A DNA stretch of 64,000 nucleotides, from positions 62,001 through 126,000 of the forward strand of contig JANOGW010000059.1 of assembly GCA_031406155.1 (NCBI GenBank), given 5' to 3'. Shown here one piece after another: positions 26,135 to 34,559 of the stretch. Below the pieces are notes generated by a model. It made no database searches, had not been told where the DNA came from, and saw only the letters and a program-made list of their open reading frames with translations. The position numbers were made by a program, and so were the translations under genes. Position 1 is the stretch's first letter. Every line of letters begins with the position of its first letter. Origin of the DNA: JACMNW01 sp031406155. GTDB taxonomy: Bacteria; Pseudomonadota; Alphaproteobacteria; Rhodobacterales; Rhodobacteraceae.

Positions 26135-26195
26135 CTTTTCATATATAGCTTCACAAAAGCCGTCCGGCTATGGCCGTTACGAAAAGGGCACCCGC

Positions 26196-26936
26196 ATGAC
26201 ATCCGCTGAGTCCGTTGATCCTGCCGAAGTGGCAAAGTTCGAGGCGATGGCCGCCGAATGGTGGGAACCGAACGGCAAGTTCAAGCCGCTGCATATGCTG
26301 AACCCTTGTCGGCTGGACTATATCACGTCGCAGATCGCCTCTGAATATGGGCGTGATCTTGCAACGCCCCTGCCGTTTGCCGGGCTGCGCATTCTTGATA
26401 TCGGCTGCGGTGGCGGCCTGTTGTCCGAACCGATGGCACGCATTGGTGCCGATGTGGTGGGTGCCGATCCTGCGCCGCGCAACATCCCAGTCGCACAGCT
26501 GCATGCCGAACAATCCGGGCTGATGATCGATTACCGCCTGACCACCGCCGAAGATCTGGCTGCGGCGGGCGAACAGTTTGACGTGGTGTTGAACATGGAA
26601 GTTGTCGAACATGTGCCCGACCCGCAATCCTTTCTGACTGCCTGCCAGACCTTGCTGAAGCCCGGTGGCTTGATGATCTGTTCCACCCTGAACCGGAATG
26701 CCAAAAGCTTTGGCATGGCCATCGTCGGGGCGGAATGGGTGATGCGCTGGCTGCCCAAAGGCACGCATGACTGGAAGAAGTTCATCACGCCGGACGAGCT
26801 TGCCGATTTCATTCGCAAGGCAGGGCTTGACCCGGTGGATCGCAAGGGGATGGTGTTCAATCCTGTGGCGTGGTCGTGGAGCCTGTCGTCGCGCGATCTG
26901 TCGGTGAACTATGTGACCACCAGCGTGAAGCGCTGA
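26196..26936 (+). CDS. ubiG: 3-demethylubiquinol 3-O-methyltransferase UbiG
   Basis: UbiG performs both O-methylations of ubiquinone synthesis. The 246-residue SAM-dependent methyltransferase has motif I LDIGCGGGLLSEPMA, the opening KFEAMAAEWWEPNGKFKPLH and post-motif EVVEHVPDPQSFL. AAGGG lies 7 bases before the ATG. Its stop TGA directly abuts the stop of the convergent flavoprotein gene (TGA/TCA, no intervening base). Confidence 0.95.
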   Translation: MTSAESVDPAEVAKFEAMAAEWWEPNGKFKPLHMLNPCRLDYITSQIASEYGRDLATPLPFAGLRILDIGCGGGLLSEPMARIGADVVGADPAPRNIPVAQLHAEQSGLMIDYRLTTAEDLAAAGEQFDVVLNMEVVEHVPDPQSFLTACQTLLKPGGLMICSTLNRNAKSFGMAIVGAEWVMRWLPKGTHDWKKFITPDELADFIRKAGLDPVDRKGMVFNPVAWSWSLSSRDLSVNYVTTSVKR

Positions 26937-28970
26937 TCAGATGTCCTTCATCAACCGGAGCGCATCATAAATGGCAGCATGTGTATTGCGTGCCTCGACC
27001 GCGTCGCCGATCCGGAACACCTGAAATCCTGGCGGCCCGCCGTTCAACGTTTGCGGGCGGCCATCAATCAGCGCGTCGTAATCCACTACGCCAAGGTTTG
27101 ACGACTGCGGTTTCAGATCGAAGTAAATCTCTGCCAGCGGCTGCGTGCCGTGGTTGACGACAACCTGATCAAAGTGCCGTACCTTCGCGAGATCCATGTA
27201 ATCGCTGCCGATCGTCGCCCGAAGTTGATTGCCGTCGCGGGCAACAGCCCGCAGGCGGTAGGTCACGGTAAAGGTTACGTGCCTGTCCTGCATAGCACGC
27301 ATGTAGGGCACAAGGTTCATCGCCATGACGTCGGGGGCAAAGCTGCGGTCGGGGGTCATTATTTCAACATGCGACCCGGCTTCCGCGATCATCTGCGCCG
27401 CCTGCATCGCCGCATGATCGCCTGCATCATCATAGAGCAGCACGTTTGATCCGGGCTTCACGTCACCTGACAGAATGTCCCATGTCGACACCACAAGATC
27501 ATTTCCTGTCTCTAATATGGCGGTTTCTGGCAATCCACCGGTGGCGATGATCACCACATCGGGGGAAAGTGCTGTCACATCGGCGGCCTCGGCAAATGTG
27601 TTGAAACGAAACTCAACGCCCCGGGCCGCACATTGCGCCATGCGCCAGTCGATGATGCCGATCATCTCGCGCCGTCTTGGGGATTGTGCGGTCAGGCGAA
27701 TTTGTCCGCCGGGATGGGCTGCGGCCTCGAACACCGTGACCGAATGACCGCGCAATGCGGCCACGCGAGCGGCCTCCAGCCCTGCTGGCCCGGCCCCGAC
27801 GACAACCACCTTTTTCGACCCTGTTGCAGGGGAAATGTCATGCGGCATGGTTTCTTCGCGCCCCGTTGCCGGGTTGTGGATGCACAGCGCCATGCCACCT
27901 TGATAGATGCGATCAAGACAATATGTGGCCCCCACACAGGGGCGGATATCCTCTTCGCGACCTTCGATGATTTTGCGCACGATATGCGGATCGGCCATGT
28001 GCGCGCGTGTCATGCCAACCATATCCAGCTTGCCCGAGGCGACGGCGTGCCGCGCGGTGGCAACATCCGGGATGCGGGCTGCATGAAACGTGGGCAGCCC
28101 GACCTCGGCCCGGATGCGGCCTGCGAAATCAAGATGCGGCGCGGACTTCATGCCCTGAATAGGGATCACATCGGTCATCGCCGGATCGGTAAAGATGCGG
28201 CCCTTGATGATATTCAGAAAATCGACCAGCCCCGAATCGCGGAACAGCTTGCCGATTGCGATGCCTTCATCGACACTGATACCGCCCTTTGTCCCTTCAT
28301 CTGCGGTATAGCGAACGCCCAGAAGAAACCTGTCACCCACCCGTTTGCGACAGGCAGCCAGTACATCCATGGCAAACCGCGCGCGGTTTTCGAAACTGCC
28401 GCCATAGGGGGCAGCCAAAGCATTGGTCAGCGGCGACATGAACTGATCCATCAGATGGCCGTAGCATTCAAATTCGACCCCATCGAGGCCCGCCGCCTGC
28501 ATGCGTTCGGCGGCATCCGCGTAATCTTCGATGATGCGGGCGATATCCCAATCCTCGATCACCTTTGGAAAGGCCCGGTGCGAAGGTTCGCGCGCGGGGC
28601 CGGCCGCCACCACCGGCAGCCAATCGCCTTTGTCCCACCGGGTGCGCCGACCCAGATGCGTCAGCTGGATCATGATCGCACAGCCCTGTTCGTGCACGTC
28701 ATCGGCCATCTGGCGCATCCAGCCCACGACCTCGTCCTTGTAGGCGAGGATGTTGTTGAAAACGGGTGGGCTGTCGCGCGAAACCGCTGCCGACCCCGCC
28801 GTCATCGTCAAAGCGACACCCGCCTTTGCGCGTTCAAGATGATAAAGCCGATAGCGATGTTTCGGCATGCCATCTTCGGGATAGGCCGGTTCGTGGCTGG
28901 TGGTCATGATCCGGTTTTTCAGCGTGAGGTGCTTCAACTGATAGGGTTGCAACAGCGGATCGGATGACAT
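26937..28970 (-). CDS. NADH:flavin oxidoreductase, N-methylproline/stachydrine-demethylase-like
   Basis: This 677-residue two-part enzyme has an Old-Yellow-Enzyme FMN TIM barrel (about 1-340) followed by an FAD/NAD(P) Rossmann module (VVVVGAGPAGLEAARVAALRG near residue 390). It belongs to the trimethylamine-dehydrogenase / 2,4-dienoyl-CoA-reductase-like family, whose members often oxidatively remove N-methyl groups. The Fe-S region reads RPCVGATYCLDRIY then ALCIHN: the usual CxxC pair is replaced by C-x5-C, a variant I associate with N-methylproline demethylase-annotated proteins. It lies downstream of the MarR gene in the same direction and beside the N-heterocycle operon, so it may demethylate an N-methylated substrate or product. 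Confidence 0.82.
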   Translation of the reverse strand: MSSDPLLQPYQLKHLTLKNRIMTTSHEPAYPEDGMPKHRYRLYHLERAKAGVALTMTAGSAAVSRDSPPVFNNILAYKDEVVGWMRQMADDVHEQGCAIMIQLTHLGRRTRWDKGDWLPVVAAGPAREPSHRAFPKVIEDWDIARIIEDYADAAERMQAAGLDGVEFECYGHLMDQFMSPLTNALAAPYGGSFENRARFAMDVLAACRKRVGDRFLLGVRYTADEGTKGGISVDEGIAIGKLFRDSGLVDFLNIIKGRIFTDPAMTDVIPIQGMKSAPHLDFAGRIRAEVGLPTFHAARIPDVATARHAVASGKLDMVGMTRAHMADPHIVRKIIEGREEDIRPCVGATYCLDRIYQGGMALCIHNPATGREETMPHDISPATGSKKVVVVGAGPAGLEAARVAALRGHSVTVFEAAAHPGGQIRLTAQSPRRREMIGIIDWRMAQCAARGVEFRFNTFAEAADVTALSPDVVIIATGGLPETAILETGNDLVVSTWDILSGDVKPGSNVLLYDDAGDHAAMQAAQMIAEAGSHVEIMTPDRSFAPDVMAMNLVPYMRAMQDRHVTFTVTYRLRAVARDGNQLRATIGSDYMDLAKVRHFDQVVVNHGTQPLAEIYFDLKPQSSNLGVVDYDALIDGRPQTLNGGPPGFQVFRIGDAVEARNTHAAIYDALRLMKDI

Positions 28971-29069
28971 GACATTGCCCTTCAGGTATCGACGTTGGGT
29001 CAGGTTAGGGCCCGCATCCGCGCCACGCCTGCGGGAAACCGACCGTTAGGATGCAAATCTGGCCAGCGG

Positions 29070-29489
29070 CTACATCAACCGGGTCAAAAGTGCCAACAGC
29101 GTCGCGCGTTCCGCCACGGTCAGTGGCCCCAGCGTCTGCGACGATACCGTGAGGGCGGCGCCACGGGTACTGGCAAACAGCGCAGCGCCCGGTTCGGTCA
29201 ATTGTACGGTCAGACGACGGCGATCGGACGGGTCCGCGGCGGTTGAAACCAGCCCCAGTTTCGTCAGCCGGTCAACAACCCCCTTGATAGTGGCCGCATC
29301 CATCGCCGTTTCCCGCCCCAGCAGGTTTTGCGACAGCGGCCCCATCTGCGCCAGCCGGGCCAGAACCGCAAACTGTGTGGTTGTGATACCGGGAATGGTT
29401 TCCGAGAAAATCACCAGATGCCGCTGCATCACGCGGCGCAGCACATAACCGATCTGGTCATCCAGCACATATGGAGTTTTGCTTGTCAT
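29070..29489 (-). CDS. MarR-family transcriptional regulator
   Basis: I chose the ATG at 29489 (139 residues, MTSKTPYVLDDQIGY); an upstream ATG at 29546 would cover most of the divergent promoter region. The winged helix is typical: FAVLARLAQMGPLSQNLLG, then DAATIKGVVDRLTKLGLV and the wing SDRRRLTVQLT. MarR proteins bind small aromatic ligands and release operator DNA. It heads the leftward unit with the flavin demethylase-like gene and is divergent from the molybdenum-hydroxylase operon, so it probably represses both. Confidence 0.88.
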   Translation of the reverse strand: MTSKTPYVLDDQIGYVLRRVMQRHLVIFSETIPGITTTQFAVLARLAQMGPLSQNLLGRETAMDAATIKGVVDRLTKLGLVSTAADPSDRRRLTVQLTEPGAALFASTRGAALTVSSQTLGPLTVAERATLLALLTRLM

Positions 29490-29534
29490 TCCACGGATCG
29501 GGATACAACCACACCCGTCCCTTCGCAAGAAAGT

Positions 29535-29559
29535 TGACAGGGCCATTATTCTGGCGTCA
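29535..29559. promoter_or_regulatory. Imperfect inverted repeat with TTGACA between MarR and the hydroxylase operon
   Basis: TGAC-AGG-GCCA-TTATTC-TGGC-GTCA has matching half-sites (TGAC/GTCA and GCCA/TGGC) around a 6-base centre, with a 3-base bulge on one side. It overlaps a consensus TTGACA at 29534-29539. It is the only such repeat in the 77-bp divergent gap and so is the best MarR operator candidate. Confidence 0.4.
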
Positions 29560-29566
29560 CATTAAT

Positions 29567-30421
29567 ATGCACACAAACGATATGGCAAGGCTGATGCCCG
29601 ACTATTGCCGCCCGACGACACTGACCGAGGCTTTGGCGCTGCGACAAGGCGGATCGCGGGTTTTGGCCGGTGCAACGGATCACTACCCCAGTGCCGGGGC
29701 AACGCTTGCCGGGCCGATGGTGGATGTAACACGGATCGCCAGCCTGCAAGAGATCACTCTGCAAGACGGCGCGCTTCGTATCGGTGCCTGCACGACATGG
29801 GCGGCGCTTGCGGCCTCTGATCTGCCGCCGTCGCTTGCGGCTTTGCAGCAGGCGGCCTTGCAAATCGGCGGTCGCCAGATCCAGAATTGCGGCACACTTG
29901 CAGGCAATCTGTGCAACGCCTCGCCCGCCGCCGATGGTGTACCGCCCTTGCTGGTGCTGGGGGCCGAGGTTGAGCTTGCCTCGCCCCATGGCACCCGGCG
30001 CCTTGCGTTGGAGGCGTTCATCATCGGGCCGCGCCAGACTGCCCTTGCCGCCGATGAGATCATGACCGCAATTCTGGTGCCACCAGCGGGGTTGCCCGGC
30101 ACATCGGCATTCCTGAAACTGGGCGCGCGCGCGCATCTGGTGATTTCCATCGCAATGGTTGCTGTGCGGCTGGTGGTGGATCACGGTCGCGTGGCGCAAG
30201 CATCGCTGGCGGTGGGGTCCTGCAGCGGCGTTGCGCGCCGGCTGCGGCGGATCGAGGCGGCGCTGGTCAATGCCCCGGTCGCTTTGGCGCCCGGTTTGAT
30301 CACCAGTGCCGATGTTGCAGCGGCCCTTGCCCCGATCGATGATATCCGTGCCAGTGCGGCCTACCGGGCCGAAGCCGCAGCCGAACTTTTGCGACGCGCC
30401 ACGGCACAGGTGCTTGCGTGA
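29567..30421 (+). CDS. Molybdenum hydroxylase FAD-binding subunit (CoxM/XdhB type)
   Basis: This is the medium subunit, 284 residues from ATG 29567; ATGs at 29582 and 29594 are plausible alternatives, and none has a clear ribosome-binding site. The FAD_binding_5 motifs are VLAGATDHYPS and the later NCGTLAGNLCNASPAADG. It carries electrons from the 2Fe-2S clusters of the partner subunit to the final acceptor. Its TGA overlaps the GTG start of the next gene. It is the first gene of a rightward operon extending to hyuB. Confidence 0.93.
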   Translation: MHTNDMARLMPDYCRPTTLTEALALRQGGSRVLAGATDHYPSAGATLAGPMVDVTRIASLQEITLQDGALRIGACTTWAALAASDLPPSLAALQQAALQIGGRQIQNCGTLAGNLCNASPAADGVPPLLVLGAEVELASPHGTRRLALEAFIIGPRQTALAADEIMTAILVPPAGLPGTSAFLKLGARAHLVISIAMVAVRLVVDHGRVAQASLAVGSCSGVARRLRRIEAALVNAPVALAPGLITSADVAAALAPIDDIRASAAYRAEAAAELLRRATAQVLA

Positions 30422-33120
30422 TCCGCTTTATCCTGAACGGTGCCCCGGTTGCGCTGGATGCCGCGCCGACTGAACGATTGTCGGAAGCTTTGCGCGAAAA
30501 TGCGGGTCTGAAGGGCACCAAGGTCGGCTGTGACGCCGGCGATTGTGGTGCCTGCACTGTATTGATGGATGGGCGGGCGGTCTGCGCCTGTCTGGTGCCG
30601 GCGGCGCGTGCCGAAGGATGTCGGATCGAAACGATCGAAGCTGTCACCGACACCCTGACCCGGCTGCGCGCGGCCTTTCTGCGACACGGGGCCGCGCAAT
30701 GCGGTATCTGTACGCCCGGCATGCTGATGATGGCCGCCGAATTGGTGTCTGACACGCCAAATCCGACACCAGATCAGGCCCGCGATGCGCTTGGCGGCGT
30801 TTTGTGCCGCTGCACGGGATATGCCAGAATCATCGCGGCGGTATGTGATGCGGGCAGTGACACGTTGCCGGTTTCGCCGCCCCGGGGTCAGGCCGTTGGC
30901 CGATCTGTTGCGCGGCTTGATGGCGCAGACAAAGTCGCGGGTGACAGCTTTGGGGCCGATTTTGCCCCCGCAGGCGCGCTTGTCGTAAAGGCGATCCGGT
31001 CGCCGCACAACCACGCGGATTTTACCTTTGGAGACATCGCCAAATTCGCGGCGCGTCCCGGTGTGGCATGCGTGTTGACGGCGGCGGACATTGCCGGGCG
31101 CAATGCCTTTGGCGTGATCCCGGCCTTTGCCGATCAACCAGCCCTTGCGCCAAGCCCCGCGCGGTTTCGCGGTGAAGCCGTGGCCTTGGTTGCGTTTGAA
31201 CAGGGCACGGATCCGGATACCTCGGCCTTTCCGATCTTGTGGCAACCGCTGCCTGCCCAGATGACCCCGCATGTTGCCGAGGCGCCAGATGCGGTTCTGA
31301 TCCACGCAAACCGGCCCCAAAACCGTCTTGTCGAAGGCCACGTCCGCAAGGGGGATGCGGCAGTGGCCCTTGCCGGTTCGACACATGTGATGTCCGGCAG
31401 CATCACCACGGCCTTCGTCGAGCATGCCTATATCGAGCCTGAAGCAGGGGCCGCCTGGATGGATGGTCAAACCTTGGTGATCCGCGCCTGCACGCAGGCC
31501 CCGGTGATGGACCGCGATGAAACCGCCGCGATCCTCGGCCTGCCGAACCACCGGGTCCGGATCATTCCGTCGGCGGTGGGGGGCGGGTTTGGTTCGAAGC
31601 TGGATATCAGTCTGCAGCCTTTGTTGGGGCTGGTGGTGCTGAAAACCGGGCGGCCGGCGCGAATGACCTATTCCCGCGCCGAAAGCATGGCTTCAACCAC
31701 AAAGCGCCACCCGGCCGAGATGCGTGGCCGTATCGGATGCAATGCGCTGGGCCGGATCACCGGCATGGAGTTTGACGGCCGGTTCGACACCGGCGCTTAT
31801 GCCAGCTGGGGCCCGACTGTCGCCAACCGAGTGCCCGTGCATGTATCAGGCCCGTATCTGACACCCAGCATTGCCGCCAGTGCCCGCGCGGTTCACACCA
31901 ACGGCCCGGTATCCGGTGCGTTTCGCGGTTTTGGCGTGCCGCAAGCCGCGATCTGGCAAGAGACATTGTATGACCAACTGGCCGATCAGGCCGGCTTGGA
32001 CCGTTTGCAATTTCGCCTGATCAATGCGTTGCGCAATGGCGATGCCAGCGCCACCGGGCAGCAGTTGCAGGCCATTGGGATCGCAGATTGCCTGCAAGCG
32101 TTGCAGGAGCCATGGACGCAAGCCCTGATCCGGGCAGAGCGGGCAAACGCGACAGAACCCGTAAAGCGACACGGCGTCGGCATAGCATCGTGCTGGTATG
32201 GCTGTGGCAATACGGCCCTGCCCAACCCGTCGACCATTCGCATCGGCATCACCCCTGATGGCAAGGTCATGCTGCATCAGGGGGCGACGGATATCGGCCA
32301 GGGGTCGAATACCGTGATCGCCCAGATCGCGGCAGACGCGTTGGGCATCGCACTCGACCAGATCTGCCTGATCGGCCCCGATACCGCGCTGACGCCGGAC
32401 GCGGGAAAAACCTCGGCCAGCCGGCAGACCTACGTGACCGGTCGCGCGGCACTGGCTGCCGGACGCAGCCTGCGTGCCAAAATCCTGCGGCTGGCGAATG
32501 CGGGCGGCGGCGCAACGATTGGCTTTGAAGGGCCGGATCTGATCGTGCGGGAAGGCTCTGATCGGCGCAAAATTGATCTTTCAGGTCTGACTGCCGATAT
32601 GTTCGGCTATGCGCTGTCTGCCGAGGAAACCTATGATCCACCGACAGGCGCGCTGGACGCTGATGGTCAGGGCAAGCCCTATGCTGTGTATGGTTACGGC
32701 GCACAAATGGTGGAACTGGTGGTTGATACCGCACTGGGCACTGTCAAGCTGATCAGGATCACCGCAGCACATGATCTGGGCCGCGCGATCAACCCGCAAC
32801 TGGCGCAAGGTCAGATCGAGGGTGGTATCGCGCAGGGCATCGGTATGGCATTAATGGAGGAATATCTGCCGGGCCGGACCGAAAACCTGCATGACTACTT
32901 GATCCCGACCACGGGGGATGTGCCGCCGATTGAAAGCATCCTGATCGAGGTGGCCGATCCGGAAGGGCCGTTGGGGGCAAAAGGCTTGGGCGAACATGTG
33001 TTGATCCCTACTGCTCCGGCCATCCTGAACGCCATTCGGCATGCCACCGGTGCCGTGATCACCCGACTGCCTGCGCTGCCGCATCGGGTTCTGGATGCGA
33101 TCAAGGCGGTGCAGCAATGA
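30418..33120 (+). CDS. Fused [2Fe-2S] and molybdopterin subunit of a xanthine-dehydrogenase-family hydroxylase
   Basis: This 900-residue protein (GTG start overlapping the previous stop) joins a CoxS-like Fe-S part and a CoxL-like Mo part without an FAD domain. The first cluster uses Cys38, Cys43, Cys46 and Cys56 (GCDAGDCGACTVL); the second uses Cys95, Cys98, Cys130 and Cys132 (QCGICTPG, LCRCTGY). The Mo domain shows VGGGFGSKLD and AFRGFGVPQA, and a catalytic-type Glu in GAKGLGEHVL. Such enzymes insert oxygen from water next to ring nitrogen in purines, nicotinate or similar rings. The downstream ring-reductase-like gene favours a pyridine-type substrate, but this is inference. Confidence 0.93.
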   Translation: MIRFILNGAPVALDAAPTERLSEALRENAGLKGTKVGCDAGDCGACTVLMDGRAVCACLVPAARAEGCRIETIEAVTDTLTRLRAAFLRHGAAQCGICTPGMLMMAAELVSDTPNPTPDQARDALGGVLCRCTGYARIIAAVCDAGSDTLPVSPPRGQAVGRSVARLDGADKVAGDSFGADFAPAGALVVKAIRSPHNHADFTFGDIAKFAARPGVACVLTAADIAGRNAFGVIPAFADQPALAPSPARFRGEAVALVAFEQGTDPDTSAFPILWQPLPAQMTPHVAEAPDAVLIHANRPQNRLVEGHVRKGDAAVALAGSTHVMSGSITTAFVEHAYIEPEAGAAWMDGQTLVIRACTQAPVMDRDETAAILGLPNHRVRIIPSAVGGGFGSKLDISLQPLLGLVVLKTGRPARMTYSRAESMASTTKRHPAEMRGRIGCNALGRITGMEFDGRFDTGAYASWGPTVANRVPVHVSGPYLTPSIAASARAVHTNGPVSGAFRGFGVPQAAIWQETLYDQLADQAGLDRLQFRLINALRNGDASATGQQLQAIGIADCLQALQEPWTQALIRAERANATEPVKRHGVGIASCWYGCGNTALPNPSTIRIGITPDGKVMLHQGATDIGQGSNTVIAQIAADALGIALDQICLIGPDTALTPDAGKTSASRQTYVTGRAALAAGRSLRAKILRLANAGGGATIGFEGPDLIVREGSDRRKIDLSGLTADMFGYALSAEETYDPPTGALDADGQGKPYAVYGYGAQMVELVVDTALGTVKLIRITAAHDLGRAINPQLAQGQIEGGIAQGIGMALMEEYLPGRTENLHDYLIPTTGDVPPIESILIEVADPEGPLGAKGLGEHVLIPTAPAILNAIRHATGAVITRLPALPHRVLDAIKAVQQ

Positions 33121-34559
33121 CGCGGAGCCCTGAAAAGATCCGTTGTGATGCCTGCCCCGTCATGTGCTATATCGCACCCGGCCAGACCGGGGCCTGCGAC
33201 CGCTACGCGAATGACGCAGGCCGCATCGTGCGCACCGATCCGGTGGTCATGCTGTCCAATGCGCAGGCCAGCGGGGCGCGCATCGTACCCTTTGCCGCGC
33301 GCGACTGGGACGGCGACGCAATGCCCGCCGACACCATTGTGACCGGAATAGGGTCTGGTACGACTTACCCGGACTACAAGCCCGCCCCTTTCATCGTCTC
33401 CTCGAAGGTGGCCGGAGCCGATATGGTCACGGTGGTGACGGAGGCCATCTTTTCCTATTGCGGGGTCAAGGTAAAGATCGACACCGACCGCTACCTTGGG
33501 CCAGAAGGTGCCATCGTGCGCGCCGACGGCGAGGCGATCGGCCATGTCACAACCGCCGAATATGGCAGCCAGATGCTGTCACTCGGGGGGGTGCATCACC
33601 TGACGGGCGGCACGAAGGCCGAAGGTCGCCTGACCTGTGCCGCGATGCTTGCTTTATGCAACGGTGAGGCGGTTGCGCTGACGGTCGACGGCGGTTCCGC
33701 GCTTGTGGTGCAGGCCGGAGCAGCGCCGATTGTGGACGGCATGCCAGCGCAGCGGATGCGGGTCGGGTGTGGGTCGGCGACCATTGGCATGTTCGCGGCG
33801 CAGTGGTTTGGACTGGTTGATGAAGTGATCGTTGTCGATGACCACATCACCGGCGTGGTGTCCGAACATCAGGCTGGCAAGGTTCTGGGGTGGCAGCCAA
33901 CCGGCGTCAAGATCAAGGGGCATCGATCAACACCCGGGCGGTATTTCAAGGTATCGGAACCGGGGATGGGCTGGGGCGGCACGAAACTGACCGATCCGCG
34001 TGATATTCTGGGCGACTGGAACCCGAAGAAAGGCGCGCACGCTGGTCTGACTGTTCTGATGGTCTCGACCACCGGCGAACAATTTGCGTACTACGTGCTT
34101 GATCAGGCTCTGATCGCGCAAGAACAGTCCCTTCCCGACACGCTGCGCTCAAGCGTTGCGATGATCGACGAAAACTGCGAACCCTCACTTTGCACCGTGC
34201 TGTTCATGGGCGGCGCTGGCGGCAGTCTGCGCGCAGGGGTCACCTCAAACCCGGTTCGCCTGACCCGGTCCGTGCAATCGGGGGCCACACGGCTGACCAG
34301 TGGCGGGGCGGATTGCTACATTTGGCCGGGCGGCGGGATCACCTTTATGGTTGATGTTCTGACACTGCCGAAAGGCGCGTTTGGCTATGTGCCGACACCT
34401 GCGCTGGTGGCACCGTTGGAATTTACCTTAGCGCGAGGCGATTATCTGGCGCTCGGCGGGCATGCGGGTGCGATCAGGTCGCTGGATGAGGTGATGCAGA
34501 AGGGTGGCGAATACCCGACAGCGGCCCGGTTGCAGAACTGGCCGGAGGGCGACGCATGA
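33117..34559 (+). CDS. 6-hydroxynicotinate reductase-like iron-sulfur protein
   Basis: This 480-residue cytoplasmic protein belongs to the family named after Eubacterium barkeri 6-hydroxynicotinate reductase, a ferredoxin-dependent ring reductase. A 4Fe-4S-type set Cys10-x2-Cys13-x3-Cys17-x9-Cys27 opens the protein. Near the C-terminus, VQSGATRLTSGG contains S388-G-A-T391, the core of motifs in which ApbE attaches FMN to threonine. Both flanking genes overlap it by 4 bp, and the next gene is ApbE-like. I infer that it reduces the hydroxylated ring to a cyclic lactam. The substrate need not be nicotinate itself. Confidence 0.85.
   Translation: MTRSPEKIRCDACPVMCYIAPGQTGACDRYANDAGRIVRTDPVVMLSNAQASGARIVPFAARDWDGDAMPADTIVTGIGSGTTYPDYKPAPFIVSSKVAGADMVTVVTEAIFSYCGVKVKIDTDRYLGPEGAIVRADGEAIGHVTTAEYGSQMLSLGGVHHLTGGTKAEGRLTCAAMLALCNGEAVALTVDGGSALVVQAGAAPIVDGMPAQRMRVGCGSATIGMFAAQWFGLVDEVIVVDDHITGVVSEHQAGKVLGWQPTGVKIKGHRSTPGRYFKVSEPGMGWGGTKLTDPRDILGDWNPKKGAHAGLTVLMVSTTGEQFAYYVLDQALIAQEQSLPDTLRSSVAMIDENCEPSLCTVLFMGGAGGSLRAGVTSNPVRLTRSVQSGATRLTSGGADCYIWPGGGITFMVDVLTLPKGAFGYVPTPALVAPLEFTLARGDYLALGGHAGAIRSLDEVMQKGGEYPTAARLQNWPEGDA

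Noticed and set aside
27633..28967. 444-codon open frame antisense to the flavin oxidoreductase
   Set aside because: It has no recognisable motif, no ribosome-binding site and covers a clear enzyme on the opposite strand.
29534..29562. TTGACA with TCACAT at 17 bp as a promoter for the hydroxylase operon
   Set aside because: The -10 is poor and the predicted start lies just after the ATG at 29567, so it would require a later start codon; only the inverted repeat is reported.
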